From NCBI GenBank assembly GCA_019638795.1, contig JAHBTB010000015.1, forward strand, positions 1 to 45,130: a stretch of 45,130 nt of DNA, written 5' to 3'. Of the stretch, positions 27,637 through 35,559 are shown piece after piece. Below the pieces are notes generated by a model. It searched no databases and was not told where the DNA came from. It saw nothing but the letters and a program-made list of their open reading frames with translations. The position numbers and the translations under genes are program-made. Each line of letters begins with the position of its first letter. Position 1 is the stretch's first letter. Source of the DNA: Fimbriimonadaceae bacterium. GTDB taxonomy: Bacteria; Armatimonadota; Fimbriimonadia; Fimbriimonadales; Fimbriimonadaceae.

Positions 27637-28674
27637 ATGGGTCACAGGTTTTGGTTAGTTGGTGCGGCGGCGTTGCTTGTCTTGGCGGGGTGCGGTTCGT
27701 CGTCTCCGTCACCGGCGAACACCGGCGGCGGCGCGACAAGCGGCAAGAAGCTCAAGATCGGCGTCGTCTTTGACAAGGGCGGGGTGAACGACAAGTCGTT
27801 CAACGAGAGCGCCAAGGCGGGTCTGGACCGTGCGGCGAAGGAACTGGGGGTCGAGGCCTTTCCGGTCGAGAGTCATTCGGACAGCGACTACGAGTCAAAC
27901 CTGGAGGCCCTGGCTGACAAGCAATGCGACCTCGTGATGGCGGTGGGCATCACGATGCAGACCGCCCTGCAGCGGGTCGCCAAGGACCACCCTGACACCA
28001 AGTTCGCGATCATCGACGGCTCGGTGGACGCGCCGAACGTCCGGCAGTTGCTGTTTAAGGAGGAAGAGGGCAGCTATCTGGTCGGTTACGCGGCCGGGCT
28101 GGCGACGAAGACGAACAAGGTCGGCTTCGTCGGGGGCATGAAGCTGCCGCTCATCGAGAAGTTTGAGTATGGGTTCATGGCCGGTGCCAAGGCGGCGAAC
28201 CCGGCCGTCGAAGTCTTGCCGAGCAAGTATGTGGGCAGCTGGGACAACGTCGACGCGGCAAAGACCGCCGCGACCGTCCTCTTTAACGACGGGGCGGACG
28301 TTGTTTACCATGCCGCCGGCCTGGCGGGCCTCGGGGTCATCCGCGCAGCCGAAGAGAAGGGCAAGTTTGCCATCGGGGTCGATAAAGACCAGGACGACGT
28401 CGCCAAGGGGTTCGTCCTGACCTCCATGGTCAAAAAGGTGGACGAAGCGGTGTTCTCGACGATCAAAGACCTGAAGGACGGGGCTTGGTCGGCGGGTGCC
28501 AAGGTCTACGACCTGAAGGCCGGTGGGGTCGGCACCTCGCCGTTCACCTACACCAAGGACAAGATTGGCGAGGCCAACATCGCCAAGCTGGAGGAGGTCA
28601 AGAAGAAGATCATCTCCGGCGAAATCAAGGTGCCGACGGACAAGGCGTCGTATGACGCCTTGATGAGCAAGTGA
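27637..28674 (+). CDS. BMP-family nucleoside-binding lipoprotein
   Basis: 345 aa. Lipobox LAGC with Cys19. The mature domain is a periplasmic-binding fold of the BmpA/Med family: KIGVVFDKGGVNDKSFNESA (family start), SDYESNLEALADKQCDLV, IDGSVDAPNVRQLLFKEEEG, FVGGMKLPLIEKFEYGF, IGVDKDQDDVAKGFVLTSMV. Relatives bind nucleosides such as guanosine or inosine for an ABC importer. No ABC or permease genes adjoin, so its transporter is elsewhere or absent. GAGGGA lies 7 bp before the ATG. Confidence 0.93.
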   Translation: MGHRFWLVGAAALLVLAGCGSSSPSPANTGGGATSGKKLKIGVVFDKGGVNDKSFNESAKAGLDRAAKELGVEAFPVESHSDSDYESNLEALADKQCDLVMAVGITMQTALQRVAKDHPDTKFAIIDGSVDAPNVRQLLFKEEEGSYLVGYAAGLATKTNKVGFVGGMKLPLIEKFEYGFMAGAKAANPAVEVLPSKYVGSWDNVDAAKTAATVLFNDGADVVYHAAGLAGLGVIRAAEEKGKFAIGVDKDQDDVAKGFVLTSMVKKVDEAVFSTIKDLKDGAWSAGAKVYDLKAGGVGTSPFTYTKDKIGEANIAKLEEVKKKIISGEIKVPTDKASYDALMSK

Positions 28675-28696
28675 CGCCCTGTGGCCCGAGGGTCGG

Positions 28697-28963
28697 TCAC
28701 TCGGTGGCGGCGTCCGTCGTGCACGACGGGCAGCCGCCGTCGCCACATTGGCCCTCGCTGACTTTCTCCTTCGGGGCGCTTGACTTGCCGGTGTCGTTCA
28801 CATAGAACCCAGAGCCCTTGAACATGACCGCGGTCGGCTGGATGACGCGTTTCAGCGACCCCTTGGCCCCGCAGGGGCAGTCAGTCAACGGATCTTCGGT
28901 GATGCGCTGGTCCACTTCCATGGTCTCCTCGCACGCGTTGCACCTGTAGACATAGGTCGGCAT
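28697..28963 (-). CDS. FmdB-type zinc-ribbon protein
   Basis: 88 aa. The canonical MPTYVYRCNACEETMEV start and a second CPCG cysteine pair form the zinc ribbon. The RVIQPTAVMFKGSGFYVNDT segment is the FmdB family hallmark. The Cys-rich tail (CGDGGCPSCTTDAATE) could bind more metal. The role is unclear, often described as a putative regulatory protein. It is convergent with the BMP gene and divergent from the oxidoreductase, across a palindrome. Confidence 0.93.
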   Translation of the reverse strand: MPTYVYRCNACEETMEVDQRITEDPLTDCPCGAKGSLKRVIQPTAVMFKGSGFYVNDTGKSSAPKEKVSEGQCGDGGCPSCTTDAATE

Positions 28964-28990
28964 AGCGGGTGGATTGTGGCACAGCCCCGC

Positions 28991-29012
28991 CCCAGGTTCA
29001 ATTGAGCCTGGG
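28991..29012. promoter_or_regulatory. 22-bp palindrome between FmdB and oxidoreductase genes
   Basis: CCCAGGTTCA and ATTGAGCCTGGG form a 22-bp palindrome with a single non-Watson-Crick position. It is centred in the 67-bp divergent gap, 18 bp before the oxidoreductase ATG and 27 bp before the fmdB start. It is a candidate operator for a dimeric repressor. No regulator gene adjoins. Confidence 0.5.
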
Positions 29013-29030
29013 CCCGGTATGATCCGACTG

Positions 29031-30104
29031 ATGGCAAAGAAGCTCAAGGTCGGATTGATCGGGACGGGCGGGATCGCCCAAGGGTGCCACATCCCCGGTT
29101 ACAAGAGCATGCCGGACGAGTGCGAGATCGTCTGGGCATGCGACGTGAACGTCGAGACGGCGAAGAAAGTCGCCGAGGAGCATGGCATTCCTCGGGTGAC
29201 CCACGACTACCACGAACTCCTCGCCGACAAGGAAATCGACGCGGTCAGCGTCACGACGCCGAACAAGTACCACAAGCAGCCGACGATCGACGCCCTGAAC
29301 GCAGGGAAGCACGTCCTCTGCGAGAAGCCGTTGGCGATGGACGCCGACGAGGCGAGAGCGATGTGCCGGGCTGCGAAGGACAGCGGCAAGATCCTGCAGG
29401 TCGCGCTCCAGAACCGCTTTAGCGGTGTCGGGCAGTTCATGAGGTCTTACATCGCCAACGGCCACATGGGCGACATCTATTACGCCCGGGCCCAAGCCTT
29501 GCGGCGCCGCGGCGTCCCCGCTTGGGGAGTGTTCATCGACAAGGAGCAGCAGGGCGGCGGGCCGCTCGTGGACATCGGTGTGCACATTCTGGACTTCACC
29601 CTCTTCTTGATGGGCTATCCCAAGCCGGTCAGCGCGAGCGGCAAGACGTGGGACACCTTGGGCAAAGACCCGGGCCTGTTCAACTTCTGGGGCGACTACG
29701 ACCGCAAGAAGTTCACTGTCGAGGACATGGCGGTCGGGTTCATTCGCTTTGACAACGGGGCAGTGGTCGTCCTGGAGAGCTCGTTCATGTCCAACGTCGA
29801 ACAGGAGATATTCCGGACCCAACTCTTTGGCACCAAGGCCGGGGCCGAGGTGAAAGTGTGGGGCAATGACCCGGTCAAGATTTACACCGAAGTCGACCAA
29901 CAACTCTTTGACATGTCGCCTCGGAACATCCCCGAGGTGAAGTCGGCCCATACCGCCGAGGTGCAGGCCTTTGTGCGCGCAATCGCCAACGGCGACCCTT
30001 CGCCCGTCCCCGGAGAAAACGGCCTGGTCCTCAACGCCGTCTTCGACGCTCTCTACAAGAGCAGTGAGACGGGTAAGGACGAGCTGATCGACTTGACCTT
30101 CTGA
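29031..30104 (+). CDS. Gfo/Idh/MocA family oxidoreductase
   Basis: 357 aa. The Rossmann NAD(P) motif is VGLIGTGGIAQGCHIPGY near residue 7. The family CEKPLAMDADEARAM follows near residue 97, where the Lys is conserved, then the C-terminal sugar-binding beta sheet with GGGPLVDIGVHILDFTLFL carrying the catalytic Asp and His. These enzymes oxidise or epimerise sugars and inositols with NAD(P). The substrate is unknown. The ATG at 29031 fits the family start; upstream ATG 29019 and TTG 28974 overlap the promoter region. Confidence 0.93.
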   Translation: MAKKLKVGLIGTGGIAQGCHIPGYKSMPDECEIVWACDVNVETAKKVAEEHGIPRVTHDYHELLADKEIDAVSVTTPNKYHKQPTIDALNAGKHVLCEKPLAMDADEARAMCRAAKDSGKILQVALQNRFSGVGQFMRSYIANGHMGDIYYARAQALRRRGVPAWGVFIDKEQQGGGPLVDIGVHILDFTLFLMGYPKPVSASGKTWDTLGKDPGLFNFWGDYDRKKFTVEDMAVGFIRFDNGAVVVLESSFMSNVEQEIFRTQLFGTKAGAEVKVWGNDPVKIYTEVDQQLFDMSPRNIPEVKSAHTAEVQAFVRAIANGDPSPVPGENGLVLNAVFDALYKSSETGKDELIDLTF

Positions 30105-30110
30105 CGCGAA

Positions 30111-30142
30111 CTGCCGCCCCGACCTTCTGGTCGGGGCGGCAG
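30111..30142. terminator. Bidirectional hairpin between oxidoreductase gene and dnaN
   Basis: Perfect 14-bp stem CTGCCGCCCCGACC / GGTCGGGGCGGCAG with a 4-nt loop, 6 bp after the oxidoreductase stop and 16 bp from the dnaN stop. No U-tract. Confidence 0.8.
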
Positions 30143-30158
30143 ATGACTCAGTCTGAAA

Positions 30159-31259
30159 TCAGCCGATCGCCATCGGCATGACGACGCAGAAGTGGTCTTC
30201 GCCATGCTCGGCGGGTCGGAGGACGGCGGGGCGGCTGGCCTCGGTCATCTCGGCCCGGATACCGTCGCCTTCCATGGCCGCCAATGCGTCCATGACGTAG
30301 CGGCCGTTGAACGCGATTTCGAGGTCACCGTTCTTGCCGATGACCTCGACCTCTTCCTTGGCTTCTCCCTTGTCCTCGCTCCGGGCGCTGATCACGATAC
30401 GGTCGCCGCTTCCGGCGAACCTCACGCGGTTGGCGTTGTCCTTGGCGAGGATCATGATCCGCTTGACGTTGTCGTGGAACTCCTTCTTGTTCAGGGTCCA
30501 GGTGCGGGTGTACTCGCTGGGCACGACCCTCTCCCAGTTCGGATAAGTCCCGCTCAGGACTTGGCTGACGATCTTGGCCGTACCGATGTCGACGACCAGA
30601 CGAGTCTCGTCGAATCCGATGGTGAGCGGGTCCTCACCCACGACGGGAAGGGCCCGGATGGCACTGAGCGCCTTGTCGGGCACCACGGCCTCGATAGAAC
30701 TGCCTAACCCGGTCTTGTGGACGCGGGTCACGGCAAGGCGGTGGGTGTCCGTCGCCACCAAGGTCAGCGTCTCGCCGTCGTACTTGAACTGCACGCCGGT
30801 GAGTACGGGTCGGCTCGTGTCTTCGCTGACGGCGAAGGCGACACCGTCGATGGCGTTGCGCAGACTGTCGGCGGGCAAAGTCAACTCCGACGAGGCCTTG
30901 ACCTCGGGGATGGGCGGGAACTCTTCGGCGGGCATCGCCAGCATCATCCATTCGGACTGCTGGGCGCGAAGATAGACCGACGTTCCTGCCAATTCCAGGG
31001 TGACCTGCACCTCAGGAAGGGCGCCGACGATATCGGCGAGCAGGCGGGCCTGGACGCAGACGGAGCCTGGTTCGGCGACGTTGGCGTGCAACGTCGCCGT
31101 TGCCCACATCTCTCCGTCGCATCCGGTCAAGGTGAGGCCCGAGCTTCCTGCCTCCAACTTGATCGACATGAGCGCGGGGAGCGACGAGCGGTTGCTGCTG
31201 GCCGCGCCGGCGATGGCGAGGGCGTCGGACAGTTCCTTGCGAGTGACAGTGGCCTTCAT
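30159..31259 (-). CDS. dnaN: DNA polymerase III sliding clamp (beta subunit)
   Basis: 366 aa, typical length, with three clamp domains. Start MKATVTRKELSDALAIAGAA; SWIVEL-like features such as GVAFAVSEDTSRPVLTGVQF near residue 136 and TLVATDTHRLAVTRV near residue 170; LNKKEFHDNVKRIMILAKDN; it ends HFCVVMPMAIG (family: L-x-M-P-M). It tethers Pol III to DNA. dnaN usually sits beside dnaA and recF at the origin. Here it follows an ECF sigma/anti-sigma pair by 30 bp with no intervening terminator. Confidence 0.97.
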   Translation of the reverse strand: MKATVTRKELSDALAIAGAASSNRSSLPALMSIKLEAGSSGLTLTGCDGEMWATATLHANVAEPGSVCVQARLLADIVGALPEVQVTLELAGTSVYLRAQQSEWMMLAMPAEEFPPIPEVKASSELTLPADSLRNAIDGVAFAVSEDTSRPVLTGVQFKYDGETLTLVATDTHRLAVTRVHKTGLGSSIEAVVPDKALSAIRALPVVGEDPLTIGFDETRLVVDIGTAKIVSQVLSGTYPNWERVVPSEYTRTWTLNKKEFHDNVKRIMILAKDNANRVRFAGSGDRIVISARSEDKGEAKEEVEVIGKNGDLEIAFNGRYVMDALAAMEGDGIRAEMTEASRPAVLRPAEHGEDHFCVVMPMAIG

Positions 31260-31289
31260 TGCGGGTCTGGATGAGTCTAGCAGGTCGGA

Positions 31290-31571
31290 TTACCGGAACA
31301 GGCGGTATTGGCGGATTGCGGCCGGGTCGGCGATTTCCGCGGGAATGTCGGCGCCGTCGAGGATGCGGCGCAAGATCCTTTGGGTGCAGACGTCGGTGAG
31401 CTCGGGGCCGGGCAGGCTTCGCAACACGTCCACCGTCAGACTAAGGCTTGCCATATCGTGGCGCAGGTCGGGGTCGGCGGTGGCGGCGGCGTCCATTTCG
31501 GCCACAAGCTCTTCCGTGAGCTCGTTTCCGGCATACATGTCCACCAGCTTTTGATAGAACGAATTGTTCAT
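31290..31571 (-). CDS. Small putative anti-sigma factor
   Basis: 93 aa. Its ATG overlaps the sigma-factor stop (ATGA), the usual arrangement for a cognate anti-sigma. The first 50 residues resemble the helical anti-sigma domain (LVDMYAGNELTEELVAEMDA, DPDLRHDMASLSLTVDVLRS). The zinc motif H-x3-C-x2-C is missing and there is no transmembrane helix, so it would be a soluble, zinc-free variant. Assignment rests mainly on position. Confidence 0.7.
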   Translation of the reverse strand: MNNSFYQKLVDMYAGNELTEELVAEMDAAATADPDLRHDMASLSLTVDVLRSLPGPELTDVCTQRILRRILDGADIPAEIADPAAIRQYRLFR

Positions 31572-32113
31572 GTCAGTTTCTCCAATGAGCCACCCAAGCG
31601 GTCCCTCAGTGCCCGTCGGCCACGGTACAACCGCGACTTCAGAGCCGGCACACTGATCCCGAGTATCTCTGCCGCTTCCTTGGCGGAGATGTCCTCTAGA
31701 TCACAGAGTATCAAAGGATGGCGGTATTCGTCCGGCAATTCGTCCAACGCCTGTTGGACGGTCACCTTGAGTGCGGACCGCGCCTCAGTCCCTGTGTAGT
31801 GCGCCTCTGCGGGAAGTTCTAACAGCTTGTGCTGCCGCATGCGGTCGATGCAAAGGTTTCGGGCGATGCGGAAGAGCCAGGTGCGGAACGCTCCGTCGGC
31901 GCGAAGTTCGGCCGAGCGTCGCACGACCCGCAAAAAGGTCTCTGCCGTCGCGTCCTCTGCGTCGGTCCGGTTGCCGAGCATTCTGTACGTGTAGCGGAAA
32001 ATCTTGTCTCCGTACAACTGGTACAGACCGGTCAGCGCACTACGGTCGCCCATGGTGAGGGCGTTCAGCAGACGCTTTTCAGCAAGCGAGTCGTCCCGAG
32101 GATTGCTCGACAT
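31568..32113 (-). CDS. ECF-type RNA polymerase sigma factor
   Basis: 181 aa. Region 2: LYQLYGDKIFRYTYRMLG and DAEDATAETFLRVVRR, then AFRTWLFRIARNLCIDRMRQ. Region 4: ALDELPDEYRHPLILCDLED, then AAEILGISVPALKSRLYRGR. The ATG at 32113 is preferred, because a TATACT at about 32150-32155 on the minus strand places transcription start inside the longer reading. It is followed by an overlapping small anti-sigma gene and dnaN. ECF factors usually answer envelope or oxidative signals; the signal is unknown here. Confidence 0.94.
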   Translation of the reverse strand: MSSNPRDDSLAEKRLLNALTMGDRSALTGLYQLYGDKIFRYTYRMLGNRTDAEDATAETFLRVVRRSAELRADGAFRTWLFRIARNLCIDRMRQHKLLELPAEAHYTGTEARSALKVTVQQALDELPDEYRHPLILCDLEDISAKEAAEILGISVPALKSRLYRGRRALRDRLGGSLEKLT

Positions 32114-32209
32114 AGAGACGGAGAAGGCGTCCGAAAGGACGCGGGGCAAAGTATAACCCAGTGCCTTTGCTGGGCGTCCGAGGTTTTCCCCGCGTCCCGG
32201 GCCGCCTTG

Positions 32210-32962
32210 TCAGTCCGTCTTGACGGAGAGAGGGACAAACGTGATCTTGGGTTGCTTGGCAGCGTCGGCGTTGCCTTCGACACCCGCGACGACGACCAGA
32301 TACAACTTGCCGGACGCGACCGTCGACGTGGCGGTCGCGTAGACCGCTTCAGCGTCCGACCGCTTGGCTTCCCAGGTGAACGTCCCCGCGTCGACTTCCA
32401 TCGTCGCCGACTCGCCGGGATTGACGGCCCCCGACTGGAACTGCGGGTTCTCGCCTGGGTTCTTGAGGATGATCGCCGGGGTGCCTTGGCCCGTCGAACG
32501 GTTGAAAGCGTTGAAAACGACGAGGCGCGCCTTGCCCGTGTTGGGTTGGACGCGGTTCACGGTGAAGCTGACAAGGCGCAGGATCTTCGCCGAGTCTCCG
32601 TCCGCCGGCGTCTTTTCGCCGACGAGGGCGAGGACGGTGGACGAATTGGCCGTCAGTTGCTGGGCGACGCGGTCATAGTCCAGTCCTCCGCCGGTGGGGG
32701 CGACAGAGATGTCGTAGCCACCCGTGCTGGTGTTGTCTTGGAGGCCAAGCTGGACCCAGTCCGCCGACTTGCCCATGAAATCCAGGCCCGTCGCCTTTGC
32801 CGTGTCGTCGACCAAGAAGTCGCTGGCCCCTGCGTCTGTCGACGCGTTCAGGAAGAAGACCCGCGGGTCAGCGTCGACAAATCCGCCGCCGCTGCCGCCG
32901 CAACCGGACAGACCCATGAACAAGAGGGCCGCCACGAGGGTGACGGCGTCGCGCATCTTCAT
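32210..32962 (-). CDS. DUF4397 lipoprotein
   Basis: 250 aa. Lipobox MGLSGC with Cys21 and a Gly-rich linker. The mature part carries DUF4397-type beta-sandwich repeats: RVFFLNASTDAGASDFLVDD, GYDISVAPTGGGLDYDRVAQ, KARLVVFNAFNRSTGQGTPA. It is probably an anchored surface protein of unknown function. AGGGA lies 5 bp before the ATG. It starts 7 bp after the zinc-ribbon gene on the same strand, perhaps as the third gene of an ilvE-like operon, and ends upstream of the sigma factor. Confidence 0.85.
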   Translation of the reverse strand: MKMRDAVTLVAALLFMGLSGCGGSGGGFVDADPRVFFLNASTDAGASDFLVDDTAKATGLDFMGKSADWVQLGLQDNTSTGGYDISVAPTGGGLDYDRVAQQLTANSSTVLALVGEKTPADGDSAKILRLVSFTVNRVQPNTGKARLVVFNAFNRSTGQGTPAIILKNPGENPQFQSGAVNPGESATMEVDAGTFTWEAKRSDAEAVYATATSTVASGKLYLVVVAGVEGNADAAKQPKITFVPLSVKTD

Positions 32963-32969
32963 TGCGTCC

Positions 32970-33230
32970 CTAAGATACCAAATCCGAGCTTCCGCCCGTG
33001 AGCTTCAGTTTGTCGGCGAACACGGAGTAGCAGAGCCCGCAACCCATCAGGCCCGTGGCCAAGACTTTCTCCAGCGTCGCACCGCAAGCCGGGCACACCG
33101 TCGACGGCTTGGGTAGCGGCCGCATCAGGCGGAGCAGACGGTGGAGACCGGTCACCCCGGTGAGACGGTCGACGGCGTCACCGTCGGCCGTCGTCTCCAG
33201 TCCACGTTGGTCACGGACGCGCGCCGGCAT
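32970..33230 (-). CDS. Small zinc-ribbon protein (McsA/UvrB-type Cys motif)
   Basis: 86 aa from an ATG at 33230 that overlaps the aminotransferase 3' end by 20 bp. The C-terminal half has two Cys pairs in STVCPACGATLEKVLATG and LMGCGLCYSVFADKL, matching the C-x2-C...GC-x2-CY-x-x-F pattern of McsA-type zinc ribbons. The N-terminal half is basic and helical. Translational coupling to the aminotransferase is likely. Confidence 0.65.
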   Translation of the reverse strand: MPARVRDQRGLETTADGDAVDRLTGVTGLHRLLRLMRPLPKPSTVCPACGATLEKVLATGLMGCGLCYSVFADKLKLTGGSSDLVS

Positions 33231-34107
33231 GGGCGGCGAAGGGGACTCCCGTGTGGGTGTGTTCACGGAAGAGGTCCGTGAGCTTGCGGCAGACCGGGCC
33301 GGGCTTGCCGTCGCCGATGAGCTGACCGTTGATCTTGACGACAGCGACGACTTCGGCGGCTGTGCCGGTGCAGAAGCACTCGTCGGCCTCGAAGACGTCA
33401 TAGGGCGTCAAATTCTCCTCGGAACACGCAATGCCGGCCGTGGCGGCGAGGGACATGACGGTGTCCCGGGTGATACCCCGCAGGATGCCGCAAGAGGGAT
33501 GAGGTGTGCGGAGCTTGCCGTCCTTGACCAGGAAAATGTTCTCGCCGGTGCCTTCGGTGAGGAACCCGTCGTGGTTGAGGAGGAGCGCCTCTCCGACTCC
33601 GGCGCGGTTGGCCTCGGCCTTCGCCATGATGTTGCTGGCGTAGCGGCCGATGCACTTCAGACGGGGGTCCAGGCTGTCTGCGGCGATGACCCGGACAGAA
33701 CTGAACATCGCGTCGAGGCCCGTCTCATAGAACTCGGGCGGATAGAGGGCCAGGGAACTGACCATGACCATGACGTTCGGGGCGGTCTTCACCGCCCGTG
33801 GGTCAAGGCCGAGCCCCGTGCCCCGCGTGACGTTGACGCGGATGTAGCCGCCGGTGACGCCCGACTGGGCGCAGAGGTCAAGGATGGTCTGGCGGAGTTC
33901 ACCCTGGCTGACTTCCATGGCGAAGCCCATCATCTTGCAACCGTAGTAAAGGCGGTCCAGGTGTGCGTCGAGCTTAAAGACTTTCGAGTGATAAATCCTG
34001 ATGCCCTCGAACAGGCCGTCGCCGTAAAGGTGGGCGTGGTCGGCGGCCGGGATGGCCGCTTCTTCCAGGGTCGTCACCTTGCCGTTGAACCAGACCAACT
34101 TTTCCAT
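33211..34107 (-). CDS. ilvE: Class-IV aminotransferase (branched-chain type)
   Basis: 298-aa fold-type IV PLP enzyme. Evidence: HAHLYGDGLFEGIRIYHSKV, the PLP lysine in LDPRLKCIGRYASNIMAKAE (Lys near residue 155), ALLLNHDGFLTEGTGENIFL, CGILRGITRDTVMSLA and DECFCTGTAAEV. It is most likely the branched-chain amino-acid aminotransferase IlvE, interconverting Val/Leu/Ile and their keto acids. D-amino-acid transaminase and aminodeoxychorismate lyase share the fold. The start at 34107 gives the family MEKLVWFNGKV opening. Confidence 0.88.
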   Translation of the reverse strand: MEKLVWFNGKVTTLEEAAIPAADHAHLYGDGLFEGIRIYHSKVFKLDAHLDRLYYGCKMMGFAMEVSQGELRQTILDLCAQSGVTGGYIRVNVTRGTGLGLDPRAVKTAPNVMVMVSSLALYPPEFYETGLDAMFSSVRVIAADSLDPRLKCIGRYASNIMAKAEANRAGVGEALLLNHDGFLTEGTGENIFLVKDGKLRTPHPSCGILRGITRDTVMSLAATAGIACSEENLTPYDVFEADECFCTGTAAEVVAVVKINGQLIGDGKPGPVCRKLTDLFREHTHTGVPFAAHAGARP

Positions 34108-34165
34108 ATCTGAAGAATACATCGGTCGGTTGTCATGACAATAGGATCAGTCCGAGTCATGTGGG

Positions 34166-34195
34166 TGGACAATTGTCCAGGCAGGCAAGTAGAAT
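34166..34195 (+). promoter_or_regulatory. VanW-gene promoter with overlapping palindrome
   Basis: -35 TGGACA (34166-34171), 18-bp spacer, -10 TAGAAT (34190-34195). The -35 is the left half of a perfect 14-bp palindrome TGGACAATTGTCCA (34166-34179), a candidate repressor site. Transcription would start near 34202, about 8 bases before the ATG, with no Shine-Dalgarno. Confidence 0.5.
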
Positions 34196-34209
34196 TGACG
34201 TCGCCAGCC

Positions 34210-35559
34210 ATGCCGAAACCCAGCCGACTCGGCGCCGTGTCGCCTGCCCAGATCGCCTGGGTTTCTGTCCTGAGTCTCTTGTTGGCCGGTGGTGGGACGG
34301 CGGCATATCTAGGCGTCAACATGCCTGCGACAGTTTTGCCCCGCGTCACGGTGGCAAGCGTCGACCTTGGCGGAATGACGGCCCCTCAAGCGCGCGACGC
34401 GGTCGACGCTTGGTGGCAGGGCGTCGCCCAGAAACCAATGGTGGCCCGTTCTTCAGAGTTGGCCGGGCAGCCCGGGTCGTGGACTCCGCAAGAACTGGGC
34501 ATGTCGATTGACTCGGAGGCGACGGTGGCCGCCCTGCCCAAGGAGGCGTATTGGCCGCGGATGTTCCGCGAATGGCGGGGTGAACGCCCACCCAAGCGCG
34601 AGGTGAAGCCGGTGTTGCTCTTGGAAAGGGGCGGCCTCAAACCGGTGGAAGAGGCGGTCCTGAAGAACCGGAAGCCTCCGCAACCGGCCAAAGTCTCCTT
34701 CACCAATGGGACCGTCAGCAAGACTCCCGAACAGGCCGCGTATAGCCTTGACACCACCGCGGCGGTTGCGCGGTGGAAGGAGGCGGTGGTCGAAGGTTCA
34801 GATGTCGAGTTGCCTCTGAAGGCCAGCCCGAAAAAGGTGCCCGACGCCATGCTCGAACAAATCCGCACGGTGATCGGTCAGTTCACGACGCGCTTTGACG
34901 CGGGGAACACGAGCCGGTGCAGCAACATCGCCCTGGCCGCAAAGATGCTCAACGGCCGCATCCTCATGCCGGGCGAGACGTTTGGTTTCAACGACACCCT
35001 GGGCCAGCGGACCAAGGCCAAGGGGTTCAAAGAGGCCGGCGTCTACGTCAGCGGTAGGCACGACATCGACGTCGGCGGAGGCATCTGTCAAGTCAGCACG
35101 ACACTCTATAACTCGGTGCTCCAGGCTGGGCTCAAGGTCGCCCTCCGTTCGTCGCACTCGCTTCCCGTCGCCTATGTGCCTCTCGGCCAAGACGCGACGG
35201 TGAGTTTTCCCGAACCCGACTTCAAGTTTGTCAATGACCGCAAAGAACCGGTGGCGATCACGACTGAATACGAACCTGGCAAGTTGACGTTCCGCCTCCT
35301 GGGGGCGACCAGGGAGCCGGGCGACGTCTCCATCGTCAACAAACTCGTGCGGTCTTGGTCACGCGGGGTCAAGTACGTCCATGACCCCGACCTTCCGCCG
35401 GGAAAGGAGGTCGTGATGGAGAAGGGCGGTACCGCGCGCGAGGTCATGAGTTGGCGAGTCGTCACCCTTGACGGCAAGGTCGTGAAGCGTGAACCGCTGG
35501 GGATGAGCAGTTACACCGGCGGGCCAAGGGTCGTCCTGGTCAACAAGAAGGCCGGCTAG
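34210..35559 (+). CDS. VanW family protein
   Basis: 449 aa. N-terminal transmembrane anchor (QIAWVSVLSLLLAGGGTAAYL), then YoaR-like/peptidoglycan-binding-4-type region (GGMTAPQARDAVDAW), then the VanW domain from about residue 225 (RFDAGNTSRCSNIALAAKML, MPGETFGFNDTLGQRTKAKG, DVGGGICQVSTTLYNSVLQA). A C-terminal beta segment follows. VanW proteins are widespread envelope proteins of unknown biochemistry; the name does not mean vancomycin resistance. It is convergent with the next gene: the stops share the tetranucleotide CTAG. Confidence 0.92.
   Translation: MPKPSRLGAVSPAQIAWVSVLSLLLAGGGTAAYLGVNMPATVLPRVTVASVDLGGMTAPQARDAVDAWWQGVAQKPMVARSSELAGQPGSWTPQELGMSIDSEATVAALPKEAYWPRMFREWRGERPPKREVKPVLLLERGGLKPVEEAVLKNRKPPQPAKVSFTNGTVSKTPEQAAYSLDTTAAVARWKEAVVEGSDVELPLKASPKKVPDAMLEQIRTVIGQFTTRFDAGNTSRCSNIALAAKMLNGRILMPGETFGFNDTLGQRTKAKGFKEAGVYVSGRHDIDVGGGICQVSTTLYNSVLQAGLKVALRSSHSLPVAYVPLGQDATVSFPEPDFKFVNDRKEPVAITTEYEPGKLTFRLLGATREPGDVSIVNKLVRSWSRGVKYVHDPDLPPGKEVVMEKGGTAREVMSWRVVTLDGKVVKREPLGMSSYTGGPRVVLVNKKAG

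Noticed and set aside
23960-35559. VanX- and VanW-like genes as a vancomycin-resistance cluster
   Set aside because: They are about 10 kb apart, with no VanH, VanA ligase or VanRS; both families are common in non-resistant bacteria.
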